64,000 nt of DNA from Psychrobacillus sp. OK028 (GCF_900103605.1 NZ_FNHY01000002.1:434001-498000), one strand, 5' to 3'; counted from the stretch's first letter, positions 52,583-62,283 are shown. Numbers and translations: made by a program. Notes: a model not told the origin generated them from the letters alone.

Positions 52583-52762
52583 ATGGAATTTACATACTTT
52601 TTAGCAGCGTTATTATTTTCGATACTATGGTTTCTTAATTTAGTCCAACTATTAGAAAAATTAAAGCAAGGAAAAGACATACATAATCAAAAATTACTAG
52701 GTTGTGTATGGAGCGTTGGATTAGCTTTTTCTTTTATTTGTTCTATAGCAATTTTTAACTAA
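52583..52762 (+). CDS. Small two-helix membrane protein (59 aa)
   Basis: ATG 52583 follows GGAAGAGAGGGTAAA. It encodes MEFTYFLAALLFSILWFLN, then a charged loop QLLEKLKQGKDIHNQK and the helix VWSVGLAFSFICSIAIFN. Similar small proteins are common near other small membrane genes in Bacillales. It follows the DUF3953-like gene after 58 bases. Confidence 0.65.
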   Translation: MEFTYFLAALLFSILWFLNLVQLLEKLKQGKDIHNQKLLGCVWSVGLAFSFICSIAIFN

Positions 52763-53170
52763 CAGGTTTAGACTATCTCGCCAGTGCTGTTTTGTATACT
52801 GAAATCAGAATCAAGCAGTGTTAATGAGTGTTTAATACCTGAAAAAGAAACCATGCGAAGTGAAAAAATCACTTCGTATGGTTTTTTTATTTATACTACG
52901 ATTCTGAAGAAATAGTATTGAAGGTTATTATTATTTGGTGTAAAATTACACTAACAGGTATAATTTGTTACTTTTTAGAAAGATTAGAATAACAATAAAA
53001 AAGTTATTTATCTAATTATGTCTCCCAATCGGGCAGGTGTAATTAGGAGGATTACTAGTTGTTAAGTTATTTGTTTGTCACTGGCATTTAAAAGGTGAAA
53101 AACTCAATTAACGAAAGGTATGTTGCATAAGTATTAATGTGATAATTTGTAAAAAAGGAAGTGTTGGATC
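52763..53170. other. Intergenic region with terminator only
   Basis: Apart from the hairpin at 52848-52889 and the ribosome site of the next gene I see no open frame or motif. Confidence 0.5.
52848..52889 (+). terminator. Terminator of the small membrane-protein group
   Basis: AAACCATGCGAAGTGA, loop aaaaa, TCACTTCGTATGGTTT then a T run. Confidence 0.9.
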
Positions 53171-53563
53171 ATGCGAAAGAAAAAGACAATAACCATATTG
53201 ACCATACTTGTATTTATTTTAATTGGAAGTGTGTCAAATTGGTATGTGAATTTTCCAGCTTATGAAAAATTAGCGGAAGAACGGATCGATACGTACATGG
53301 CAGCTCAAGGTATCGATAAAAATAAAGTGTCGAAAAAGTATTCTCATAAAAATTATGAACAAGGTAGATGGTCAATTTATTATGAATTTGATGAAGAAGG
53401 TATTTCATATCATTATGAATATGACAAATCGAGTGATAGTATCCTCTTATTAATTCGTTATAGAGGTGTTCCAATTGAAATTATTAAAAAAGATGTGAAA
53501 TATCCAGCATTTGACAAAGGTTGGACTGCATTTGATGAAAGCGGAAATATTGTTCTAAAATAA
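53171..53563 (+). CDS. Membrane-anchored DUF3139-like protein
   Basis: A 130-residue protein. One N-terminal membrane segment (about 7-26) is followed by an extracellular domain rich in aromatic and charged residues (YEFDEEGISYHYEYDKSS, then LIRYRGVPIEI). It resembles DUF3139 proteins. ATG 53171 follows AAAGGAAGTGTTGGATC. Confidence 0.65.
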   Translation: MRKKKTITILTILVFILIGSVSNWYVNFPAYEKLAEERIDTYMAAQGIDKNKVSKKYSHKNYEQGRWSIYYEFDEEGISYHYEYDKSSDSILLLIRYRGVPIEIIKKDVKYPAFDKGWTAFDESGNIVLK

Positions 53564-53670
53564 CGATATTTCAAAAAGAGTTTTAAAAATTATCTACTAT
53601 TATTGAACGAACGGGTGCTTTAGTAAAAAAATGTACATTAAAACATAATGAGCTTGGAGATACATTGAGG

Positions 53671-53697
53671 AAAAAACACCGCCTAAGCAGCGGTGTC
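53671..53697 (-). terminator. Terminator of the BASS transporter gene
   Basis: On the minus strand GACACCGC, loop tgcttag, GCGGTGTTTTTT, close after the stop. Confidence 0.85.
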
Positions 53698-53716
53698 CAA
53701 TAATTTAAATTCTAAG

Positions 53717-54661
53717 CTATTTATTTTTGGGAATAGTACTTTTTGTAATGACCTTGCTAAATATGGAGGCCAAAACCTGTTGAAATAACATACCGAATAC
53801 TACAGGCATTGCTACTTTACTTGGAAAATAGGTCGTGGCAATAATTACCCCTATTGCAATGTTTCGCATTCCTCCTGTAAATACAAAAGTAATCATTTGT
53901 GGATAGTCCTTTAAAATATAACGACCAATGAGTAAGGAGAAACCATAGCCTGAAACAGCAAATAAAAGCACTAAGAATAAGACAGAAATTAACTGTGTGT
54001 TGAAATCTTTTAAATATGGAGAGATCACACTACTATTTATCATAATAACTGCAAACAAACACAGCTTTGAAAAAGGAGCAAGTTTCTTTCCAAATTTCTT
54101 TGGTATTTCCCCTTTTGAAAGTTCATTCACCGTTATACCTAAAATAGTGGGCAACACAATCATTAAAAATAAATTAAGGATTAGTGATGCAACATCTAAA
54201 TGAATTTTTTCTCCTGAAACTATATGGAGCATTAAAGGCATGACAAACGGAGAGAGTAGAGTGTCTATTAATATAATAGATAAGCCTAACGGCAAGTTTC
54301 CTTTGCAAATATTTATCCAAATAACACTTGTTACACCGGTGGGAACAGCAACCGATAATACAAAACCAACAGTCAATAAATGGTCATCGAATATGACAGT
54401 GGATAAGAAATAAACCCATAAAGGCATTAATAGGTGAAGAAAAACAATGGTGAATAAAATGAGTACTGGATGTTTAACGAAAATTTTAACGTCTTTAAAT
54501 TTCATGCTTAAGCTTCCTGCAAATGTCATGAAAGCAAAAAGCCATGATACAAGAAATAATAAATTTTGCCCAATACTTTCTAATAATACCCCTAAAACCA
54601 AACTGAGAGGGGTCAAGATAGCAATGTATTTTTGGAGGAATACGTTTAGTTTATCTAACAC
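53717..54661 (-). CDS. Bile acid:sodium symporter family (BASS) transporter
   Basis: A 314-residue transporter with about nine membrane segments. FVLSVAVPTGVTSVIWINIC is the conserved crossover motif region and FVFTGGMRNIAIGVIIA the second. Members carry bile acids, pantoate, keto acids or arsenite; nothing nearby fixes the substrate. The gene is alone on the minus strand and ends at a terminator. Confidence 0.88.
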   Translation of the reverse strand: MLDKLNVFLQKYIAILTPLSLVLGVLLESIGQNLLFLVSWLFAFMTFAGSLSMKFKDVKIFVKHPVLILFTIVFLHLLMPLWVYFLSTVIFDDHLLTVGFVLSVAVPTGVTSVIWINICKGNLPLGLSIILIDTLLSPFVMPLMLHIVSGEKIHLDVASLILNLFLMIVLPTILGITVNELSKGEIPKKFGKKLAPFSKLCLFAVIMINSSVISPYLKDFNTQLISVLFLVLLFAVSGYGFSLLIGRYILKDYPQMITFVFTGGMRNIAIGVIIATTYFPSKVAMPVVFGMLFQQVLASIFSKVITKSTIPKNK

Positions 54662-54813
54662 AAAAAGACCTTCTTTTAAAAAAATGTATTAAAAAATATA
54701 GAGCAAATAATAGACAAGCTTTCTTGAAGTTAATAATTCCCTGTATATTACACAGTATAGTGAAGCACTAGTTTTGCGTTACATGGATCGCAAATGTTCA
54801 AAATACAATGTGC

Positions 54814-56376
54814 TTATTTCTTAACAATCGTATAGTTGATACTCAAAAAAGGAATGGCAAAGATTTTCATCCGATGTTTAGCATTAAGTAGTCCGTCAGG
54901 TAATTCTTCGATTAAAAACTGCTCTTGAAGTGGCAGCTTAAAAACAAACTTACGAATCGATAAGTAAATTCCTGTATCAAAAGAATAACCACCTCGACTT
55001 GTTAATAGCAGATTTCCATTGTTTAGCTCTTGCAGTTCAAGTATGCCAATCATTGATGAGAATGGGAGCGGCAATGCAATATTCATATATGTTTTCTCGC
55101 CTTTTTCATGTAAGGAATATAAGGCGACAAAAATAACGTTAGATTCTATTTTACGAAGCCATGCCCTAGTCTTATAACGACTATCTTCAACAGCTATAAT
55201 ATCGCCAATCATCTCCATTTTTCTAGAAGAATAGGGTAGATTCAACTGTTGGATTTTTTGACTAATAACTCCATAGACAGTGGCAAAAGGCTTAAACCAT
55301 GTATGCCAATGTACTTCAGAAAACAATTGGTATTGTTTAGTATTTTCATAGAAGTCGATAATTCCAGGCTTCACATTTTTCTTATTAACATATATATCCA
55401 TATTATCTACAAGTCCATTGTAGGTCTCGGTCCCTTTGTTACGTTCTAGTATTTGTTCGCCAATAACAAATTTCCCTCTAATATGGCTTATCGGAAAATT
55501 CCACTTTTCGTAGGAAGGAGCAGGTGTCCAAATTGACCAACCAATTACACCCCCTAATCCGAATAACAAACAATTTAAAAAACCGTGAAACTTCAACATA
55601 AACGCAATGCTTACTTGAAATACACCAAAAGCATTTCCAACCGCATAGAGTAAAGAGAAAATAATTGTAATACATAATGCACTAAACGAAATTAAAACTA
55701 GACTTTTTTGAAGCAGTCCTTTAAAAGGAATTTTAAACGCAATAACGATAAAACCATAAATACCAATAATGTATAAAAGGACAGCCATTAATTCAAGCCA
55801 AGGTGAAAATGTAATACCTGCTGCAACTATTAATGGTGAGACCAAAATAATCGAAGTAAAAACACGATAACTCTTATGTTTATAAACTCTCCCGACAAAT
55901 CCTACAAAAATAGGTAATAGAAAAGAAGAATAATGAAAATGAATTGCTGTCAGCCAAGTTAACATAGGGGAGAAGCTAGTATCAATCCCTACTTCGAAAG
56001 CAAAAAACCAAATCCCTCCCAGGAATAAATACATGAGCCCAACATCTATTGAAAACTCCTCTAAATATGCAAAGCCTCTTTGAAGAAAACGACCAAATCC
56101 ATATATCGCAATAGCAAGTGTAAACAGTAAATATAAGAAAGCTAGTGCAATGTCAAAGCTAGTTTCATTTGTTACTTGCAGTACAACAACTGAAAAAATA
56201 GCGGGAAGGACAAAATAATATATTCTGAGTTTTACTTTAATAATAAGTTGTAAAGTTAATGGGACAAACAAAATCTGCGCTATTGACAGCATCAAAAAAT
56301 ACCAAGGGTTTACAGTAAAAAATGCAGTCACAGCGAACAAAATAATATGTATCCCAACAAGCCACTTAAAAATCAT
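54814..56376 (-). CDS. yndJ: YndJ-like multi-span membrane protein
   Basis: A 520-residue protein with about nine membrane segments in the first 290 residues, then a soluble C-terminal domain of about 230 residues (VHWHTWFKPFATVYGVISQK, RGGYSFDTGIYLSIRKF). It matches YndJ-type proteins of Bacillus. I placed the start at ATG 56376 downstream of AAGGGAG, overlapping the end of the DUF4166 gene by 11 bases. Function unknown. Confidence 0.75.
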   Translation of the reverse strand: MIFKWLVGIHIILFAVTAFFTVNPWYFLMLSIAQILFVPLTLQLIIKVKLRIYYFVLPAIFSVVVLQVTNETSFDIALAFLYLLFTLAIAIYGFGRFLQRGFAYLEEFSIDVGLMYLFLGGIWFFAFEVGIDTSFSPMLTWLTAIHFHYSSFLLPIFVGFVGRVYKHKSYRVFTSIILVSPLIVAAGITFSPWLELMAVLLYIIGIYGFIVIAFKIPFKGLLQKSLVLISFSALCITIIFSLLYAVGNAFGVFQVSIAFMLKFHGFLNCLLFGLGGVIGWSIWTPAPSYEKWNFPISHIRGKFVIGEQILERNKGTETYNGLVDNMDIYVNKKNVKPGIIDFYENTKQYQLFSEVHWHTWFKPFATVYGVISQKIQQLNLPYSSRKMEMIGDIIAVEDSRYKTRAWLRKIESNVIFVALYSLHEKGEKTYMNIALPLPFSSMIGILELQELNNGNLLLTSRGGYSFDTGIYLSIRKFVFKLPLQEQFLIEELPDGLLNAKHRMKIFAIPFLSINYTIVKK

Positions 56377-56977
56377 CAGATTGGAATTCTCCCTTATATT
56401 CAAATAAAGTACCGATCAATGGGTTCGTAATTAATACTTGTATATAAAAAGCTTCATTTTCTTCCATATAGCATTCTTTGACTAAAACATTTCCTTGGAA
56501 CATTTTTGGAATGGGGAGTTCCCATTTTCCCAACACAATTCGTTGTTTTTGAGATTCGATCCTTAGATGACCTTGATCTGTAACTTTAAAAGTCAACTCA
56601 GAGTAAAAGAGACTAGGCTCACCTAGGTAGTCCTTCACTATCTGCTTATTTTTATCTAAAGTCATAAGAGCATTAAAATCTCTGTTACAATTTTGGAAAT
56701 AAAACCTTCTTTCCCAGTGAACCTGTTTCTCCCCATTAGGACCAATTTGTTGTTCATTGATAATATGAAAAGGTATATTATTGCCATGTTCAGGAAACAA
56801 AAACTTTCTGCGTGCAGCAAACATTTGGAAAGGATATAACCATTTGGGACCACTAGTTATTTTATACATCACTCCAGTTGCCTTAAAGGATTTAACTTCT
56901 TCAAATCCATATCTATTTTGAAGCATTGGTTGCAACTTATAAAATTGTTCTCCAAGAATTTCTTTATAAATGGACAT
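56366..56977 (-). CDS. DUF4166 domain-containing protein
   Basis: A 203-residue protein: YKEILGEQFYKLQPMLQNRYG, ATGVMYKITSGPKW and VHWERRFYFQN are typical of DUF4166, often found beside YndJ-like or DoxX-like genes. No signal or membrane segment. ATG 56977 is seven bases after AAGGTGC. Translationally coupled with yndJ downstream. Confidence 0.8.
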   Translation of the reverse strand: MSIYKEILGEQFYKLQPMLQNRYGFEEVKSFKATGVMYKITSGPKWLYPFQMFAARRKFLFPEHGNNIPFHIINEQQIGPNGEKQVHWERRFYFQNCNRDFNALMTLDKNKQIVKDYLGEPSLFYSELTFKVTDQGHLRIESQKQRIVLGKWELPIPKMFQGNVLVKECYMEENEAFYIQVLITNPLIGTLFEYKGEFQSDDF

Positions 56978-56988
56978 ATACAAGCACC

Positions 56989-57891
56989 TTACCTTACGCG
57001 ATTACAGCTTCTCGCTGTGGGGATATCTTTGCTAGATAACAAGCCAATGATCGTTAGAACAATTAAAGATAAATTAAATGTTGCCGGATTGAACGGATGT
57101 GAAAGTACCGAAGAGTCGGCAGTTATTGCAAAAATGGTTAGCAGTGGAAGTAATACTAATTGCAATCTTAGTAATCTCCTTTTATTTCGGTAAAGAATCC
57201 ATATTAAGCCGAAGATAATCTCTATAATACCTATGACTGCGACAACATTATGGGCATCGTTTAGCTTGAGAGGAAGCAAAGCACTAGTCAAGGCGACTTC
57301 TTCTGGATGCATCATGATTAATTTGGGTACTAATCCTTGATAAATCCAAACGAAAAAGAATTGAAAGGTAATAATCCAATGTGTAAAAAATCGAGTAAAT
57401 TGCGTTGACGGAGTATCTCCTTTTTCAAGCCATCTTTTTAACACATCAAAGCTTAATGCCGTTGCCCAGCCTATTACTGGTCTGAAAGTAATACTGTCCA
57501 GAAGTTTACCAAAAGCACCATATGCCGCATCGTAGTCGTATTGAGTGATAAACTTAGTGGTATTATTTTCGGGCACATACTTCCAATAACCTTTTCCTTC
57601 TTTAATAGGAGAAAGAAGATGATCCGTTCCGAAATGTAGGGACGATGTCCTTGAATCATCTTTTGCATGAAAAGTACCGACGCTTTTTCCCCAACCCTCT
57701 ATAGCAAAACCAAATCCTATATTTGTTTTATATTCAAAAAGTTGAGCTTCATTTTCTTCTTTTGGTAAATACGTAATAGAAGAAAAACGTAAATCCCATT
57801 GCTCGTGCAAGTTGGGATTCTGGGTAGCCTCCCATACACGTTCTATATTTTCATTGATGCTAATTTCTACATATATTGGTTTGTTTTTCAT
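56989..57891 (-). CDS. SRPBCC domain fused to DoxX-like membrane domain
   Basis: A 300-residue protein. The N-terminal SRPBCC-like domain (about 1-150: PIYVEISINENIERVWEAT, LHEQWDLRFSSITYL) is followed by a four-helix DoxX-like domain (about 165-290). ATG 57891 follows AGAGGGGTGCATA. It heads the three-gene unit with DUF4166 and yndJ. The joint occurrence suggests a shared envelope or lipid-related role; that is an inference. Confidence 0.75.
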   Translation of the reverse strand: MKNKPIYVEISINENIERVWEATQNPNLHEQWDLRFSSITYLPKEENEAQLFEYKTNIGFGFAIEGWGKSVGTFHAKDDSRTSSLHFGTDHLLSPIKEGKGYWKYVPENNTTKFITQYDYDAAYGAFGKLLDSITFRPVIGWATALSFDVLKRWLEKGDTPSTQFTRFFTHWIITFQFFFVWIYQGLVPKLIMMHPEEVALTSALLPLKLNDAHNVVAVIGIIEIIFGLIWILYRNKRRLLRLQLVLLPLLTIFAITADSSVLSHPFNPATFNLSLIVLTIIGLLSSKDIPTARSCNRVR

Positions 57892-57979
57892 TATGCACCC
57901 CTCTGTTGAGAATACCATAATAGAATAGAATTTTTACTTATAAATCTGCTAATCTCCAAATTTATATAGAATTCTTAGC

Positions 57980-58020
57980 AAAAAAAACACTCTTCACTAT
58001 TAAAAGTGAAAAGTGCTTTC
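57980..58020 (-). terminator. Terminator of the acidic lipoprotein gene
   Basis: On the minus strand GCACTTTTCACTT, loop taat, AGTGAAGAGTG followed by a T run. Confidence 0.8.
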
Positions 58021-58022
58021 GT

Positions 58023-58286
58023 TTAGTCATTCGCATCATCCGTTGAATCGTTTATTGAACCCTCATCCTGTGTTTCTGCATCCTCTTCTTCCTGTACATC
58101 ATCTTCCTCTATTTTTTCTTCTTCATTATTTGCTTCGTTTTCTACACCCGTATCATTTTCTCCATCATCCTCTATCATTGGATCATTTACTTCGATATCT
58201 TCCACATCTGTATCGTCATCGCCACATGCTCCTAGTATTAGTAAAGAAGATAAAGCTAAAGGTAATGCAATCATTTTTGTTTTCAA
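58023..58286 (-). CDS. Highly acidic lipoprotein
   Basis: An 87-residue protein. The signal peptide has the lipobox LILGAC with Cys21. The mature part is almost entirely Asp, Glu and Asn (DDDTDVEDIEVNDPMIEDDG and so on) with no hydrophobic core, so disordered and strongly negative. TTG 58286 follows TAGGAGGAAATTATT. It lies next to the manganese cluster in the opposite direction; cation binding is an attractive but unproven idea. Confidence 0.75.
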   Translation of the reverse strand: MKTKMIALPLALSSLLILGACGDDDTDVEDIEVNDPMIEDDGENDTGVENEANNEEEKIEEDDVQEEEDAETQDEGSINDSTDDAND

Positions 58287-58592
58287 AATAATTTCCTCCT
58301 ATAAATATTATTTTATTGGTCTTAATATATATGTACCTCAATTTGGAGCACTTAAACTGTTAAAGTTATTTTATCTACTTAAAAAGCAAATGGGCTTACG
58401 TTTTAACATCAGTGCTATCATCAACAAACGTATGCTATAGAAATGAGATGATGATTTATTTAAGAATGTGTATTTATTTTTTTTATTGGTAGTTTTGAGG
58501 GAACTAATATGAAGTGGGCTTCATATACTTTAAAGACAAAATCTACTTTCCAAACATAATTAGCAGTTAATTAGCTTTTTTTTAACCTAAAA
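58287..58592. other. Intergenic region upstream of the mnt operon
   Basis: A small perfect dyad TATGAAGTGGGCTTCATA (58510-58527) is present. No gene of useful length; a 16-codon frame beginning at 58509 has a ribosome-like GAGGGAAC but is not supported. Confidence 0.4.
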
Positions 58593-58608
58593 GTTTCCTT
58601 AAGGAAAG
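58593..58608. promoter_or_regulatory. MntR operator
   Basis: GTTTCCTTAAGGAAAG is a perfect palindrome closely matching the Bacillus MntR box (TTTGCCTTAAGGAAAC from memory). It lies 121 bases before the ATPase start, and mntR is in the same cluster. The exact promoter elements around it are unclear. Confidence 0.8.
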
Positions 58609-58728
58609 AATAATGCGTGTAAGAAAGTATTGGTGCTTTTATCATTTTGAATAATGATGAATATCTCGGAAAAAAATTGCCCTTGTGCAAATTTCGGGCA
58701 TTTAATATTAGCGGAGGAGGGGTTATTT

Positions 58729-59472
58729 GTGAAGACAGCCATTGCAGTAAATGGATTATATGTGTCCTACTACGGTAGTGAGGCTTTGAAAAATGTTAGT
58801 TTCACAGTTGAAGAAGGGAATTTAGTGGGTATTATTGGGCCGAATGGTGCAGGGAAGTCAACATTATTAAAAGCATTATTGAACCTTATTCAAAAGGAAA
58901 AAGGGGAGATTGCGATTCTAGGTAAGACGATTAAGGAAATGAGGACAAAAGTAGCTTATGTTCCACAACGAAGCAGCATTGATTGGGATTTTCCTATTAC
59001 TGTTATTGATACTGTGCTACTCGGCACGTATCCAAAATTAGGTATATTTAAACGTCCGAAGAAAATAGACAAAGCATTTGCGCATGAATGTTTGGAAAAG
59101 GTAGGGATGACAGAACTTCGTAATCGGCAAATTGGAGAACTTTCAGGCGGGCAGCAACAAAGAGTCTTTCTCGCAAGAGCATTGGCACAAAAGCCAGAAG
59201 TCTATTTACTTGATGAACCATTTGTTGGTGTTGATGTTACGAGTGAAGAAACGATCATATCTATCTTGAAGCAACTTCGTGACATTGGAAAAACCGTAGT
59301 TGTTGTTCATCATGATTTGAGTAAGGCAACTGCTTATTTCAATGAACTAATCCTTTTGAACAAAGAACTCATTGACTTTGGAGAGGTGGAGAAAGTGATT
59401 CGACCAGAAGTATTAGATAAGGCTTATAACAATCAATTCTCCTCTTTGACAAATCTGGAGGTGAAAGCATGA
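58729..59472 (+). CDS. mntB: Manganese ABC transporter ATPase
   Basis: A 247-residue ABC ATPase. Walker A GPNGAGKSTLLKALL, the PQRSSIDWDFPITVIDTVLLG segment typical of Mn/Zn importers, signature LSGGQQQRVFLARAL and Walker B VYLLDEPFVGVD. GTG 58729 after GGAGGAGGGG is preferred over the far upstream ATG. It overlaps the permease gene by four bases. Confidence 0.93.
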   Translation: MKTAIAVNGLYVSYYGSEALKNVSFTVEEGNLVGIIGPNGAGKSTLLKALLNLIQKEKGEIAILGKTIKEMRTKVAYVPQRSSIDWDFPITVIDTVLLGTYPKLGIFKRPKKIDKAFAHECLEKVGMTELRNRQIGELSGGQQQRVFLARALAQKPEVYLLDEPFVGVDVTSEETIISILKQLRDIGKTVVVVHHDLSKATAYFNELILLNKELIDFGEVEKVIRPEVLDKAYNNQFSSLTNLEVKA

Positions 59473-60332
59473 TAAATTTCATGGATGCCCTTATGTTTTA
59501 TGGATTTTTACAAAAAGCATTGATTACCTCCATTATGGTTGGAATTATTTGCGGGGTGATCGGTTGTTTTATTATTTTGAGAGGAATGGCTTTGATGGGA
59601 GATGCTATTTCACATGCCGTGCTACCAGGTGTTGCTTTGTCCTATATGCTCGGTATTAACTTCTTTTTTGGGGCAGTATTTTTCGGTGTACTGACCTCAC
59701 TAGGTATTGGTTTTATAAGTCAGAACAGCCGTATTAAAAATGATGTTTCGATTGGAATTATGTTCACTGCTGCATTTGCCACTGGGATTATAATGATCAC
59801 ACTTATGAAAAGTAGTACTGATTTGTATCATATTTTATTCGGAAACGTGCTTGCAGTTCGACCATCGGAGATGTGGTCAACATTGATTATCGGAGTTTTT
59901 GTTCTGGTATGCGTTTATGCCTTTTACAAAGAACTTCTCGTCAGTTCGTTCGATTCAACAATGGCTGCAGCATACGGGCTACCAACAAGAGTTATCCATT
60001 ACTTCTTAATGACACTTTTAACGTTGGTGACAGTAGCTTCCCTTCAAACAGTTGGGATTGTGCTTGTTGTAGCGATGCTCATCACTCCAGCTGCTACCGC
60101 ATACTTGTTGACAAATCGTCTTTGGGTCATGATTTTCCTATCAGCAGGAATCGGCGTGTTAGCTTCCATATTTGGCTTGTATTTTAGTTATACCTACAAT
60201 TTAGCATCAGGTGCGGCTATAGTACTTGCTGCTACGGTACTTTTTGTTCTTGCATTTGTATTTTCGCCCAAACAAGGCTTGGTGTTTCGTGCGATAAAGA
60301 ACGTTAGAAAAAGAGAACTATTATCTCGTTAG
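59469..60332 (+). CDS. mntC: Manganese ABC transporter permease
   Basis: A 287-residue permease with about eight membrane segments. FIILRGMALMGDAISHAVLPGVA is the family motif, and ASLQTVGIVLVVAMLITPAATA is the ATPase-contact region. Start overlaps mntB (ATGA). Only one permease gene is present, whereas B. subtilis has two (mntC, mntD). Confidence 0.92.
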   Translation: MINFMDALMFYGFLQKALITSIMVGIICGVIGCFIILRGMALMGDAISHAVLPGVALSYMLGINFFFGAVFFGVLTSLGIGFISQNSRIKNDVSIGIMFTAAFATGIIMITLMKSSTDLYHILFGNVLAVRPSEMWSTLIIGVFVLVCVYAFYKELLVSSFDSTMAAAYGLPTRVIHYFLMTLLTLVTVASLQTVGIVLVVAMLITPAATAYLLTNRLWVMIFLSAGIGVLASIFGLYFSYTYNLASGAAIVLAATVLFVLAFVFSPKQGLVFRAIKNVRKRELLSR

Positions 60333-60355
60333 TAATATAAAAACGGAGGGTTTAG

Positions 60356-61300
60356 ATGAAAATTCATAAATTATTACTATTTATTACCAGTATTTCTTTG
60401 GTCTTTGTTATTGCAGCTTGTGGAAAAGAAGATGTGAAAGCAGCGAACGATAATAATGATAAAATTCAAGCAATTGCCACATACTCCATTATTTACGATA
60501 TCGTCAAAAATGTTGGTGGTAATCGTGTAGAGGTTCATACTTTGGCTCCAGTCGGTTCGAATCCACACGAATATGATCCACTGCCAAAAGATGTACAACT
60601 AACAACGGATGCAGATGTCGTTTTTTACAATGGGCTGAATTTAGAAGGGGGGAACTCCTGGTTTGAAAAGTTGTTGCTTACTGCAGGTAAAGCGGGAATA
60701 GAGGCACCAGTATTCCGGTTAAGTGAAGGAGTAAAGCCAAAATACTTAACATCCAAAGGAAAAGAATCAGAAGAAGATCCACATGCATGGTTAGACGTTC
60801 GTAATGGAATTAAGTATGCGGAGAATGTGAAAAAAGGGTTGATAAAAGTTGACCCAGAACATACCGATGTTTATGAAAAAAATGCAAAGGAATATATCTT
60901 GAAACTGGAAAAGCTACATCAGGAGGCTGTTAATCGTTTTAGCGAAATTCCTAAAGAACAGCGACTGTTGATTACAAGCGAAGGGGCATTTAAATATTTC
61001 TGTGAAGCATATGGTTTTGAAGCGGCCTATATCTGGGAAATTAACGCAGAAAACCAGGGGTCGCCTGATCAAGTAAAGGCCGTTGTTGATTTTATTCGTT
61101 CGAAAAAAAGCCCTGTCTTATTTGTTGAAACAAGTTTAGACCCACGTAGTATGGAAATGGTTTCTAATGAAACCGGTGTTCCAATTTTCGGGAAAATTTT
61201 TACTGACTCCATTGGTAAGCCAGGAGAGGACGGCGATACTTATATCAAAATGATGGAATGGAATATTAATATTATTTTAAGTGGATTAACAGAAAAATAA
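60356..61300 (+). CDS. mntA: Manganese-binding lipoprotein
   Basis: A 314-residue cluster A-I substrate-binding protein. Lipobox FVIAAC (Cys20), then APVGSNPHEYDPLPKDV with the first His, EEDPHAWLDVRNG with the second, ITSEGAFKYFCEAYG with the acidic ligand and FTDSIG with the last Asp. No His-rich loop, which favours Mn over Zn. ATG 60356 follows AACGGAGGGTTTAG. Confidence 0.93.
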   Translation: MKIHKLLLFITSISLVFVIAACGKEDVKAANDNNDKIQAIATYSIIYDIVKNVGGNRVEVHTLAPVGSNPHEYDPLPKDVQLTTDADVVFYNGLNLEGGNSWFEKLLLTAGKAGIEAPVFRLSEGVKPKYLTSKGKESEEDPHAWLDVRNGIKYAENVKKGLIKVDPEHTDVYEKNAKEYILKLEKLHQEAVNRFSEIPKEQRLLITSEGAFKYFCEAYGFEAAYIWEINAENQGSPDQVKAVVDFIRSKKSPVLFVETSLDPRSMEMVSNETGVPIFGKIFTDSIGKPGEDGDTYIKMMEWNINIILSGLTEK

Positions 61301-61351
61301 GCGTATGTTACATTGAAATTTTGAAGGTACTATTGTAAAGGAGGGCTTCAA

Positions 61352-61777
61352 ATGCCTACACCGAGCATGGAGGACTATCTGGAGGAAATTTATTTACTCA
61401 ACGAAAGTAAAGGCTACGCACGAGTGTCAGATATTGCAGAAGCTATGTCGGTTAATCCTTCATCTGTTACAAAAATGGTTCGAAGACTTGATAAAGAGGG
61501 ATATCTAGTGTACGAAAAGTATAAACCCTTAATACTGACTACAAAAGGAAGCAATATGGGGAAGAGACTAGTAGACCTACATGAATTGTTAGAAAGTTTT
61601 TTAAGAATCATTGGGGTTAATGAAGAAAATATTTATAAGGATGTAGAAGGAATCGAGCATCATATGAGTATGAGTTCTATTATAAAAATTGAAAACCTTG
61701 TTCAATATTTCAAAGAAGATTCCGCTCGACTTGAAAAGTTGAATGAAATTCGCAAGAAATCGGATTTTCCTCAATAA
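61352..61777 (+). CDS. mntR: Manganese-responsive regulator MntR
   Basis: A 141-residue DtxR-family repressor. [20 protein letters not shown] has Asp8 and Glu11; [20 protein letters not shown] is the helix-turn-helix; His77, Glu99, Glu102 and His103 complete the metal ligands as in B. subtilis MntR. ATG 61352 follows AAAGGAGGGCTTCAA. Unlike B. subtilis, it lies directly after the transporter genes it would control. Confidence 0.96.
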   Translation: MPTPSMEDYLEEIYLLNESKGYARVSDIAEAMSVNPSSVTKMVRRLDKEGYLVYEKYKPLILTTKGSNMGKRLVDLHELLESFLRIIGVNEENIYKDVEGIEHHMSMSSIIKIENLVQYFKEDSARLEKLNEIRKKSDFPQ

Positions 61778-61933
61778 GATTTGTAGCTTTAATATTTGTA
61801 TAGTTAAACTGCACACTTACTTGAATAACCATCAAAAGCGTAGGATACGAAATTTAACTCTGGTCATTAACCATCTTGCATAATATCTAAATAAAAATGG
61901 ATACTATTTAGAAAAGCAAAAGGAGAGATATTA

Positions 61934-62179
61934 ATGGCCATGTGTCCTTTATGTAACTCGTTAAAAGTATTAAATATAAATTGCCCCAAATGTAATAATC
62001 TATTAGAGGATTCTGGAAAAGTATCTGATTTTTTAGATCCGTATGGTCATTATAATGATGAAGAAACTGTAAAAATGGGGGATGGTTATCCAAATACAGC
62101 TAAAGATCAGATTTGTCCACACTTATTGGTTTGTAATAATTGTCGATATGATGTAGTGAAGTTTGTCCAAGAAGAGTAA
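61934..62179 (+). CDS. Small double zinc-ribbon protein
   Basis: An 81-residue protein with three Cys-x2-Cys pairs: CPLC (4-7), CPKC (about 18-21) and CNNC near 68-71, plus a CPH. The central SGKVSDFLDPYGHYNDEE is acidic. The pattern suggests one or two zinc ribbons. Similar small proteins occur in many Bacillales. ATG 61934 follows AAAAGGAGAGATATTA. Role unknown. Confidence 0.75.
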   Translation: MAMCPLCNSLKVLNINCPKCNNLLEDSGKVSDFLDPYGHYNDEETVKMGDGYPNTAKDQICPHLLVCNNCRYDVVKFVQEE

Positions 62180-62283
62180 CTGTATTTGGAATTTTTAGAT
62201 ATGAATATTGTGAAAGAAACAGAAGATTAATAAAATGAAAGAAAGGGAATAGACATAAGGTGGATGAAAGGAGCGTGTTATAT

